64,000 bases of DNA from Nocardioides sp. URHA0020 (GTDB lineage: Bacteria; Actinomycetota; Actinomycetes; Propionibacteriales; Nocardioidaceae): NCBI RefSeq assembly GCF_000620705.1, contig NZ_KK211168.1, positions 185,462-249,461 on the forward strand, read 5' to 3'. The position numbers and the translations under genes were made by a program. Below, piece after piece: positions 52,331 through 62,186 of the stretch. Numbering within the stretch: the first letter of the stretch is position 1; every line of letters starts with the position of its first letter. The notes beneath the pieces are model-generated. The model had not been told where the DNA came from, ran no database searches, and saw only the letters and a list, made by a program, of their open reading frames with translations.

Positions 52331-52729
52331 TCAGCCCTCCGCAGGAGGAGTCGGCGTCGCCTTCTTGGCGGGGGCCTTCTTCGCGGGGGCCGCCTTCTTC
52401 GCCGGAGCCTTCTTCGCCGGAGCCTTCTTCGCCGGAGCCTTCTTGGCGGGCGCCTTCTTCACCGGCTTCAGCGGTACGACGGCAGCCATGTCGGTCGTCG
52501 CCGGCGACTCCTCGTGCGGCGTCCCGGGTGGGCGGGGCGCCGAGGGCACCGGGGCAGGGGGCGGCGTCAGGCGCTCGGCGGCGGCGGAGGCGGCCTGGCC
52601 GACGACCATCAGGCCGAGGGCCAGGAAGCTCCGCACCTGCAGCGCCGCCTTCTCCGCGGCCGCCGTGGGATCGGCCACGGCTCCCAGGACGGCTTCCTCG
52701 AGCTTCTCCAGCGGTGACTTCTCCGGCAC
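52331..52729 (-). CDS. Small protein with AKKAP repeat tail (histone-like)
   Basis: 132 residues. The N-terminal half (about 1-55) is helical (SPLEKLEEAVLGAVADPTAA, SFLALGLMVVGQAASAAAE). The C-terminal part has seven AKKAP/AKKA units preceded by VPLKPVKK. Similar tail composition to the protein at 50085-50813. GTG 52729 follows GGAAGG. The stop lies 32 bp before the chosen kinase-LLM start, so co-expression is likely. Confidence 0.75.
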   Translation of the reverse strand: MPEKSPLEKLEEAVLGAVADPTAAAEKAALQVRSFLALGLMVVGQAASAAAERLTPPPAPVPSAPRPPGTPHEESPATTDMAAVVPLKPVKKAPAKKAPAKKAPAKKAPAKKAAPAKKAPAKKATPTPPAEG

Positions 52730-52804
52730 GGCGGCCTTCCCGGGCCGACACGGATGGTCGGCGCCTCGTGCTTCGGATTCAAGCACGCCGTGCCTGGACC
52801 CGCC

Positions 52805-55453
<2,649 letters not shown>

Positions 55454-55469
55454 CCGGCGGGAGCTGCGG

Positions 55470-56060
55470 CTAGCGGGAGCTGCGCTCCGAGCGCCCGCGC
55501 ACGATCCCGATGAACCGCTGCACCCACGGGTCGTCGTTGTCGATCAGCCAGATCAGGCCGATCGTGGTGGGCGGCAGGTCGGCCACCACGCGGTAGGTGA
55601 CGTCCTTGCGGTGGTGCAGCCGTGCGACGGCCATCGGCACGATGACGATGCCGGTGCCGGAGGCGACCACCTCGACCGCGTCCTTGACCTCCATCGGCGG
55701 CCACTCGAGCTGGGGCGCGGTGGGTGTCCAGCCCGAGCGCTCGGGCAGCACCAGCTGCTCGTCCGCGAGGTCCGCCAGCGTGACCTCGTCGGCCAGGGTC
55801 ATCAGGTGCTCCGCACCCATCACGGCGACCGGCAGCTCGTCGTACAACGGGATGCAGTGCAGCCCGTCGCGATCCACCGGCAGCCGTGCCAGCGTCATGT
55901 CGAGCGTGCCTGCGCGCACGCGCTCCTCCTGCTCCTCCTCGAGGACGGGGACCAGCTCGAACGGGTTGCGGGCGAAGCGCTCACGCCAGGTGCGGGCCCA
56001 CTTGTCCGGCGTCGCCCCGGTGACGAAGCCGACGCGGAAGTGGCCGAACGCCTGGCTCAC
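55470..56060 (-). CDS. LysR-type effector-binding domain without a DNA-binding domain
   Basis: 196 residues, against about 300 for LysR regulators. It begins at FRVGFVTGATPDKW, the first strand of the periplasmic-binding-like effector domain, and continues FELVPVLEEEQEERVRAGTLD, then LYDELPVAVMGAEHL, then VASGTGIVIVPMAVARL. No helix-turn-helix precedes it; upstream lies the 56068-56331 gene. Either a stand-alone ligand-binding protein or a regulator that lost its N-terminus. GTG start at 56060. Confidence 0.85.
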   Translation of the reverse strand: MSQAFGHFRVGFVTGATPDKWARTWRERFARNPFELVPVLEEEQEERVRAGTLDMTLARLPVDRDGLHCIPLYDELPVAVMGAEHLMTLADEVTLADLADEQLVLPERSGWTPTAPQLEWPPMEVKDAVEVVASGTGIVIVPMAVARLHHRKDVTYRVVADLPPTTIGLIWLIDNDDPWVQRFIGIVRGRSERSSR

Positions 56061-56067
56061 GCAGGTC

Positions 56068-56331
56068 TCAGGCCGTCGTGGAGCGGCCGGCGTACCAGCG
56101 CCAGCCGGCGGTGACGATCAGCGCGCCGACCAGCGACCCGATGATGCCGCTGGCGCGGAGGTCGACACCGTCACCGGCGAGCAGGCTGATCAGCAGACCG
56201 CCGACGAACGACCCGACGAGGCCGGCCACGATCGCCAGCGTCCAGTCGATCCCGCCGCCGCTGCGACCGAGGATGAGCTGTGCTCCGGCACCGATGAGCA
56301 TGCCGAAGAGGATGATTCCCAGGATGAGCAT
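56068..56331 (-). CDS. GlsB/YeaQ/YmgE-family small membrane protein
   Basis: 87 residues with three transmembrane helices. LILGIILFGMLIGAGAQLIL opens the family pattern, GLVGSFVGGLL is in the middle and GIIGSLVGALIV near the end. Members are stress-induced inner-membrane proteins of unclear function. ATG 56331 lies 6 nt after TAGGAT, so leaderless. Confidence 0.9.
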   Translation of the reverse strand: MLILGIILFGMLIGAGAQLILGRSGGGIDWTLAIVAGLVGSFVGGLLISLLAGDGVDLRASGIIGSLVGALIVTAGWRWYAGRSTTA

Positions 56332-56347
56332 GACCTGATCCTAGGGG

Positions 56348-57049
56348 TCAGGACGTCTCGCCGAACTGCTCGACCCGGATCGTGTCGCTGGGGAGTCCTG
56401 CGTCCTCGAGGAGCCGGGTGGCGAACGAGGCGAACCCCACCGACCCGCAGACGTAGGCCCGCTCGGCTCCGGCGACGTACGCCGCGAGCTCGTCGGGGTA
56501 GGGGGGAGCGGCCACCCGGTCACCGAGGTTCTCGCGGGTGAGCGCGATGAAGGCGCCGTACCTCTGGAGCTCGGCGGCGTACGGCAGGTCGTCCCACGTG
56601 CGGGCGACGACGACCACCTTGAGCCGGTCCTCGAGGCCGAGACGCTTAGCGACGCGGGTCATCGCCACGACCGGCACCACGCCGGAGCCGCCGGCCACGC
56701 AGACCGCGGGCACGTCGCCCTCCCACACGAACCAGCCGCCGATGGGGCCGCGCAGCTCGAGCTCGTCGCCGACCTCGGCGACGTCGTGCAGGAAGCCCGA
56801 GACCTCGCCCCCGGGCAGGCACTCCACCATCAGCTCGAGCAGCGGGTCGTCGGGGTCGGACGCGATCGAGTAGGAGCGCTGCGCGGTGTAGCCGTCGGGA
56901 GCGCGCAGGCGCACGACGTAGTGCTGGCCCGCCAGGTGGTCGACCCGCTCCTCGACGTGGAAGCGCAGGCGCACGAGGCGGTCGGTGGGGTGGTCGAGCT
57001 CGATGATCCGGCCGGTGGTCCACCCACCGGCAGGAGCGGCACCCGTCAC
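56348..57049 (-). CDS. FAD/NAD(P)H ferredoxin-reductase-like partner of the YedY-like enzyme
   Basis: 233 residues. FAD motif RSYSIASDPDD (RxYS) near 66, CVAGGSGVVPVVAM (NAD-binding GGSG) near 117 and C-terminal CGSVGFASFATRLL. No 2Fe-2S domain is present. The GTG overlaps the molybdoenzyme stop by 4 bp (GTGA), so it probably supplies electrons to it directly or via another carrier. Confidence 0.9.
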   Translation of the reverse strand: MTGAAPAGGWTTGRIIELDHPTDRLVRLRFHVEERVDHLAGQHYVVRLRAPDGYTAQRSYSIASDPDDPLLELMVECLPGGEVSGFLHDVAEVGDELELRGPIGGWFVWEGDVPAVCVAGGSGVVPVVAMTRVAKRLGLEDRLKVVVVARTWDDLPYAAELQRYGAFIALTRENLGDRVAAPPYPDELAAYVAGAERAYVCGSVGFASFATRLLEDAGLPSDTIRVEQFGETS

Positions 57050-57657
57050 GGGTCGCCCTGGTAGCGCTGCTCGAGCCAGGGGTCGCCGCGGTCGTGGTAG
57101 CCGTTCTGCTCCCAGAAGCCGGGCCGGTCACGCGCCATCAGCTCGAGCCGGGTGACCCACTTGGCGGACTTCCAGAAGTACAGGTGCGGCACCAGCAGGC
57201 GCACGGGACCGCCGTGGCCTCGCTGCAGCGGCTTGCCGTCGAACTCCCACACGACCCAGGCCTTGCCGCCGGTCAGGTCCTCGAGCGGCAGGTTGGTCGT
57301 GTAGCCGGTCGTCGAGTGCGCCATCACGAACTTCGCCTCGTCCGTCGGCCCGGCCGCCTCGAGCAGCGTGTCGACGCTGACTCCGGTGAACGTCGTGTCG
57401 AACTTCGACCAGGTCGTCACGCAGTGGATGTCACCGAAGTACGTCGACGACGGCAGGGCGTGCATCTCGCGCCACGACCAGCTCTGCGGACGCTCGACGA
57501 GGCCGTCGACCGACATCGACCACTTCTCGACGTCGAGGTCGGGAGTCGCCTCGGCCGTCAGGGTCGGCCAGCCGCTGCCGGTGTCGTACTGCCCGGGGGG
57601 CAGCCGGTCGGGACGTTCGGGCCGGCGCTTGCCGAGGAATCCGCGGGTGATGGCCAC
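57046..57657 (-). CDS. YedY/MsrP-like sulfite-oxidase-family molybdoenzyme
   Basis: 203 residues, the molybdopterin domain alone. GDIHCVTTWSKFD near 120 holds the Cys molybdenum ligand. SVDGLVERPQSWSWREMHAL and GGPVRLLVPHLYFWKSAKWV are family blocks. No Tat or Sec signal is seen, so it is probably cytoplasmic, unlike periplasmic MsrP. Likely reduces S- or N-oxides using the flavin reductase next door. Needs Moco from the pathway begun by moaA (13770). Confidence 0.9.
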   Translation of the reverse strand: MAITRGFLGKRRPERPDRLPPGQYDTGSGWPTLTAEATPDLDVEKWSMSVDGLVERPQSWSWREMHALPSSTYFGDIHCVTTWSKFDTTFTGVSVDTLLEAAGPTDEAKFVMAHSTTGYTTNLPLEDLTGGKAWVVWEFDGKPLQRGHGGPVRLLVPHLYFWKSAKWVTRLELMARDRPGFWEQNGYHDRGDPWLEQRYQGDP

Positions 57658-57699
57658 GGACCCAGTATGCCCAGCACCCGCGCGACGCGCACTCGGTGC

Positions 57700-58923
57700 C
57701 TACAGCACCATGATCGGGATCGAGGTCCGCGACTCGAACTCGAACGACGCACCGGTGCTGAACCGCGTCACGGCGACCTCGCCGGGCTCGGGTGCCGGAT
57801 CGTCGCGCCGCACCAGCGTCGCCGTCCACGACCCGGCATCGCCGGTGATCTCGACGTCGAGGTGCGGGTCGATCGCGCGTACGGCGGCCTGCAGCGGCCT
57901 CGGCTCCTCGGGCCCGCAGAGCGCGATCCAGGCGCCGTCCGCGGTGGCGTCCGACGGCTCCACCCTCAGGGTCGATCCGTCGACCGTGGCGGCGACGTAC
58001 GCCGTCGGGTTCAGCAGCGGGTGCAGCTCGAGCGTCCGCAGCGCCCCCGCGGGGCCGTCGGGGAGGCGCAGCGCCCGGTGGATCCGCTCGGCCGCGATCC
58101 CGGCGATGCCGATCAGCTGCTTGGTGGTGATGTCGACGGCCTGCGCCTCGTCGGCGGAGCGGTTGCGGACCGCGAGGACGAAGGACAGGTTGAGCAGGTG
58201 CATCTGGAGGCAGATCTCGTCGGCCATCCGGACCAGCGCCGAGTGCGAGAAGGCGCCGAAGTCCACGTCGGCCAGCAGGTCGCCGGAGTAGTCGGCCAGG
58301 CCCTCGTCCGTCTCGTCGATCGGGTCGAGCTCGACGACGGCGGCGCGGGTCCGCTCGATGACGTAGTACGGCGCCAGCGGGGTGACCGGGTGATGGGACT
58401 CGTCGATGACCACGGTCCACGCGCAGTGCGGGCGCTGGTCGGCCGACGCCCGCGGCGGACGGTGCACCGGGCGCACCTGGGCCCTCGGGTTGGTCGCCAC
58501 CGCGGTGGCGTCGAAGGTGGGATCCTCGATGTCGTGGCACATCGAGCGCACGTACGACTCGCCCATCGGCTCGACGTCCATCAGCGCGCCGCAGTGGTCG
58601 AGGTGGAAGGTGCCGTGCCAGCGGTCCTGCACGTCGTAGCGGAAGTCCATGAACTGCGGGGGAGCGCCGATGTCGAGCTGGAGGCCCTTGAAGATCGTGA
58701 TGACGTCGGTGCCCTCGTACTTCAGCGCCCTCTGCATCCGGCGCGTGTAGACCGGGCTGGAGCCCGCCCACTCCTCGATCGCCACCTGCGCCATCTCCTC
58801 GCGCCCCCAGGCCGAGATGCACCAGGCCATGCCGGAGCGGTCGATCAGCTGGCCGATCAGCAGCAGCTCGGGCACGAGCGTCGCGAGCTCGGCCCGCTCC
58901 AGGCTGGCGAATCTGCTGGTCAT
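57700..58923 (-). CDS. Unknown protein, divergent from fadD17-like gene under a KstR-type box
   Basis: 407 residues, soluble. The first 180 residues are unusual: MAWCISAWGREEMAQVAIEE, FHLDHCGALMDVEP, YVRSMCHDIEDPTFDATAVA carry conserved-looking Cys/His/Asp residues. The second half (about 200-407) includes HCAWTVVIDESHHPVTPLAP and beta-rich segments. I recognise no family. It shares a 100-bp control region with the FadD17-like ligase, so a part in steroid side-chain or ring degradation is inferred. ATG 58923 follows GGGGGG. The 58970-58975 TACTCT box on the minus strand abuts the KstR site. Confidence 0.8.
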   Translation of the reverse strand: MTSRFASLERAELATLVPELLLIGQLIDRSGMAWCISAWGREEMAQVAIEEWAGSSPVYTRRMQRALKYEGTDVITIFKGLQLDIGAPPQFMDFRYDVQDRWHGTFHLDHCGALMDVEPMGESYVRSMCHDIEDPTFDATAVATNPRAQVRPVHRPPRASADQRPHCAWTVVIDESHHPVTPLAPYYVIERTRAAVVELDPIDETDEGLADYSGDLLADVDFGAFSHSALVRMADEICLQMHLLNLSFVLAVRNRSADEAQAVDITTKQLIGIAGIAAERIHRALRLPDGPAGALRTLELHPLLNPTAYVAATVDGSTLRVEPSDATADGAWIALCGPEEPRPLQAAVRAIDPHLDVEITGDAGSWTATLVRRDDPAPEPGEVAVTRFSTGASFEFESRTSIPIMVL

Positions 58924-58955
58924 CGGAGCCCCCCGGGCAGCATGGTGGAGAAAAC

Positions 58956-58969
58956 TAGAACGTGTTGCA
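58956..58969. promoter_or_regulatory. KstR-type operator TAGAACGTGTTGCA
   Basis: This matches every fixed position of the published KstR consensus TnnAACnnGTTnnA (the left half CTAGAAC is also as in strong mycobacterial sites). It lies between the divergent unknown gene and the FadD17-like gene and covers the predicted start region of the former. KstR is the TetR-type repressor of cholesterol/steroid catabolism, relieved by steroid CoA thioesters. Confidence 0.7.
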
Positions 58970-59023
58970 GAGTAGCCGATCGTCACCTAGTTTGACGCGT
59001 GTCAACAACCCGGAGGAGATGAC

Positions 59024-60613
59024 GTGGCCGAGACGGTCCAGCAGCTGTTGCGCGAGCGCGCGGAGGACGACAACACAGCGGTGCGGTACGGCGAGCAGAG
59101 CTGGACCTGGCGCGAGCACGTCGCCGAGGCGTCGGCCGTGGCGTCCGCACTCATCGGCGTCGCCGACCCCGAGCGGCCCCTGCACATCGGCTCCCTGCTG
59201 GGCAACGGGCCCGACATGCTCCGCGCGATGGCGGCCGCCGCGCTCGGCGGGTACACCCTGTGCGGGATCAACAACACCCGCCGCGGCGAGGGTCTGCTGA
59301 AGGACCTGCGTCGAGCCGAGTGCCAGATCCTGGTGACCGACGCGGAGCACCGCCCGCTCCTCGACGGGCTGGACCTCGACGGCGTCACGATCCTGGACAC
59401 CTCGACCACGGAGTGGGCCGACCTCGTCGCCGCAGCCGGTCCGCTGACCCCGGCCCGCGAGGTCGAGGCGATGGACACGTTCATGATGATCTTCACCTCC
59501 GGCACCAGCGGTGACCCCAAGGCCGTGCAGGTCAACCACCTGATGGTGCTCTTCTCCGGGCTCAACCTCCAGGGCCGGTTCGGGCTCGGCCCGGACGACG
59601 TCTGCTACGTCGCGATGCCGCTCTTCCACTCCAACGCGGTGGTCGCCGGCTGGAGCCCCGCGGTGTGCGGTGGCTCCACGATCGTGCCGGAGAAGTTCTC
59701 CGCGTCGCGCTTCCTCCCCGACGTGCGCAAGTACGGCGTCACCTACATGAACTACGTCGGCAAGCCGCTCGCCTACGTGCTGGCCACCCCCGAGCTGCCC
59801 GACGACGCGGACAACACCCTGCGGGTCGCGTTCGGCAACGAGGCGAGCGACCGGGACATCGACGAGTTCATGCGGCGCTTCGACTGCGACGTGTGGGACG
59901 GCTTCGGGTCCACCGAGCTGGCCGTGATCATCACCCGGGAGCCGGGCACGCCGAAGGGGTCCATCGGCAAGGGGTTCGACGGGGTGGCGATCTACAGCTC
60001 CGAGACCGTCACCGAGTGCGCGGTGGCCGTCTTCGACGACCACGGGGCGCTCACGAACGCCGATGAGGCCACCGGTGAGCTGGTCAACACCCAGGGCTCG
60101 GGCTACTTCAACGGCTACTACAACGACACGTCGGCCAACGACGAGCGGATGCGGCACGGCATGTACTGGTCGGGCGACCTGGCCTACCGCGACGCGGACG
60201 GCTGGATCTACCTGGCCGGGCGGACCGCGGACTGGATGCGCGTCGACGGCGAGAACCTCGCGGCCGCCCCGATCGAGCGGGTGCTCCAGCGCCTCGAGGC
60301 GATCAACCGGGTGGCGGTGTACGCCGTGCCGGACGAGAGCGTCGGCGACCAGGTGATGGCAGCGATCGTGCTCCAGGACGACGCGACGCTGTCGCCCTCC
60401 GAGCTCGAGGAGTTCCTGGCGGCGCAGGCCGACCTGTCCGCCAAGGCCTGGCCGCGCTACGTCCGGATCGCCGCCGACCTGCCGAGCACGGCCACCAACA
60501 AGGTCCTCAAGCGTGAGCTGGCCGCGGAGGGTGCGAGCCCCGGCAACGGCGTGCTCTGGACCCGGGCCGCGCGCGGCACGTCGTACGCCGTCGACGCCGG
60601 TGTGCCGGCCTGA
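59024..60613 (+). CDS. FadD17-like acyl-CoA synthetase (steroid catabolism type)
   Basis: 529 residues of the AMP-forming ligase family. The P-loop-like motif IFTSGTSGDPKAVQVNH is near 163, GFGSTELAV near 295, YWSGDLAYRDADGWIYLAGR near 385, and the catalytic Lys is in PSTATNKVLKREL near 500. The blocks CYVAMPLFHSNAVVAGW and YVGKPLSY/AYVLATPELPDD match what I recall of mycobacterial FadD17, a KstR-regulated enzyme assigned to steroid side-chain activation. GTG 59024 follows GGAGGA. A TAGTTT -10 box is at 58988-58993. Confidence 0.9.
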   Translation: MAETVQQLLRERAEDDNTAVRYGEQSWTWREHVAEASAVASALIGVADPERPLHIGSLLGNGPDMLRAMAAAALGGYTLCGINNTRRGEGLLKDLRRAECQILVTDAEHRPLLDGLDLDGVTILDTSTTEWADLVAAAGPLTPAREVEAMDTFMMIFTSGTSGDPKAVQVNHLMVLFSGLNLQGRFGLGPDDVCYVAMPLFHSNAVVAGWSPAVCGGSTIVPEKFSASRFLPDVRKYGVTYMNYVGKPLAYVLATPELPDDADNTLRVAFGNEASDRDIDEFMRRFDCDVWDGFGSTELAVIITREPGTPKGSIGKGFDGVAIYSSETVTECAVAVFDDHGALTNADEATGELVNTQGSGYFNGYYNDTSANDERMRHGMYWSGDLAYRDADGWIYLAGRTADWMRVDGENLAAAPIERVLQRLEAINRVAVYAVPDESVGDQVMAAIVLQDDATLSPSELEEFLAAQADLSAKAWPRYVRIAADLPSTATNKVLKRELAAEGASPGNGVLWTRAARGTSYAVDAGVPA

Positions 60614-60688
60614 TGTCTCAAATGCCGGGGTAGCGGGGTGGCTCGTTGCTAGTTTGCTCCCGGAGCGTCGACCGGGAGGGTGCAGACG

Positions 60689-62179
60689 ATGGATCCGTAC
60701 GCGCGTCACCGGGCAGCCGCTGCCCGTGAGTTCCGGCGGGCGCGCACGCTGGCCGGCGCGCTCGGGGTCACCGTCCTCGGGGCGGCGCTGCCCGGGGCCG
60801 GCTACGTGTGGTCGCGCCGGCGTCTGGGCTACCTCGTCCTGCTGACCTTCCTGGCCGGGCTGGCGGTCACGGCCTACTACTTCCAGGACCTGCGGCGGGC
60901 CGCCGACTTCGCGTTCGACCCGGCCCGGCTCCAGGTGGCGGCGATGGTGCTCGGCGCCCTGCTCCTGGTCTGGGTCTTCGTCGTGTCGACCACCTACGCG
61001 ATGGTGCGTCCGCTCGGGATGTCCCTGCTGGAGCGGACGCTCGGGGCGGTCGTCGTGGTCCTGCTGTGCGTCCTCGGCGCGCTCCCGGCGGTCCAGAGCG
61101 TGCGGATCGCGCACAGCCAGGCCGACCTGGTCAGCTCCGTCTTCGACGGCGAGGACACCGTCACCGCACCGGACAACGTCACGAAGTCCAATCCCTGGGG
61201 CGACCGCCGGCGGGTCAACGTGCTGCTCCTCGGCGGCGACGGCGGTGTCGGGCGCACCGGGATCCGCACGGACTCGGTCATCCTGCTGAGCATCGACACC
61301 AGGACCGGCAGGTCGGTGATGTTCAGCCTGCCGCGCAACATGATGAACGCGCAGTTCCCCGTGTCCAGTCCGTTGCACGAGGTCTTCCCCGACGGCTTCC
61401 GCAACGCCGACGGCTCCGACCCGGGCAACTGGATGCTCAACGCGGTCTACAGCCAGGTGCCGGCGCTCTATCCGCACATCCTCGGCACGTCCGAGAACGA
61501 GGGCGCCGACGCCGTCAAGCAGGCGGTGGCCGGCAGCCTGGGCACCCACGTCGACTACTACATGCTGATCAACCTGTCCGGGTTCGAGAAGCTGGTCGAC
61601 GCCGTCGGGGGAGTGACGGTCAACATCAACGAGCCGATCGCGATCAACGGCAACACCGATGCCGGCATCCCCCCGACCGGCTACCTCCAGCCCGGACCCG
61701 ACCAGCACCTCGACGGGTTCCACGCGCTCTGGTACTCCCGTGGCCGGTGGGGATCGGACGACTACAAGCGGATGCTCCGCCAACGGTGCATGGTCAGCGC
61801 CCTGGTCCAGGCCGCCGATCCCTTGACGGTGCTGCGTCGCTACCAGGACCTGGCGTCGGCGGGCAAGCACATCCTGCGCACCGACATCCCTCGCGAGCTG
61901 ATGCCGGCGTTCGTCGACCTGGCCCTCCAGGTCAAGGGCCGCCCGCTGCGGTCGATCGCGTTCGTCTCCTCGGAGAGGTTCCACTCCGGCGACCCCGACT
62001 ACGCATGGATGCAGTCCGTGGTGGACCGGACCCTGTCGCCGCGTGCCGCGAGCACCCCGACGTCGTCGCCGGAGCCGTCGGCACCCGTGAGCTCCGCCTC
62101 GCCCGACGCGACCCCGTCCCCGGACGCGGGGGCGGCGGTCAAGACCGACGACGCGTGCGGCTACGACCCGGTCGAGTAG
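60689..62179 (+). CDS. LytR-CpsA-Psr (LCP) family wall-polymer ligase
   Basis: 496 residues. Four N-terminal hydrophobic helices (about 24-45, 48-65, 85-110, 118-140) lead to an extracellular LCP domain. RVNVLLLGGDGGVGRTGIRTD (first 20 residues of the block) carries the Asp/Arg catalytic motif, SIDTRTGRSVMFSLPRNM, and ALWYSRGRWGSDDYKRMLRQ with pyrophosphate-binding Arg residues. It attaches lipid-linked glycopolymers to peptidoglycan. The Ser/Pro-rich tail is likely disordered. ATG 60689 follows GGGAGGG; an in-frame GTG at 60680 is the alternative. Confidence 0.92.
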   Translation: MDPYARHRAAAAREFRRARTLAGALGVTVLGAALPGAGYVWSRRRLGYLVLLTFLAGLAVTAYYFQDLRRAADFAFDPARLQVAAMVLGALLLVWVFVVSTTYAMVRPLGMSLLERTLGAVVVVLLCVLGALPAVQSVRIAHSQADLVSSVFDGEDTVTAPDNVTKSNPWGDRRRVNVLLLGGDGGVGRTGIRTDSVILLSIDTRTGRSVMFSLPRNMMNAQFPVSSPLHEVFPDGFRNADGSDPGNWMLNAVYSQVPALYPHILGTSENEGADAVKQAVAGSLGTHVDYYMLINLSGFEKLVDAVGGVTVNINEPIAINGNTDAGIPPTGYLQPGPDQHLDGFHALWYSRGRWGSDDYKRMLRQRCMVSALVQAADPLTVLRRYQDLASAGKHILRTDIPRELMPAFVDLALQVKGRPLRSIAFVSSERFHSGDPDYAWMQSVVDRTLSPRAASTPTSSPEPSAPVSSASPDATPSPDAGAAVKTDDACGYDPVE

Positions 62180-62186
62180 CTCGTGG

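Noticed and set aside
50874..52751. 625-codon form of the kinase-LLM gene starting at 52751
   Set aside because: Its first 140 codons are an out-of-frame reading of the AKKAP protein gene (52331-52729), giving meaningless Gly/Glu/Arg sequence.
58955..61984. Uninterrupted 1009-codon frame on the minus strand
   Set aside because: Antisense to the FadD17-like and LCP genes; no start signal or recognisable domain.
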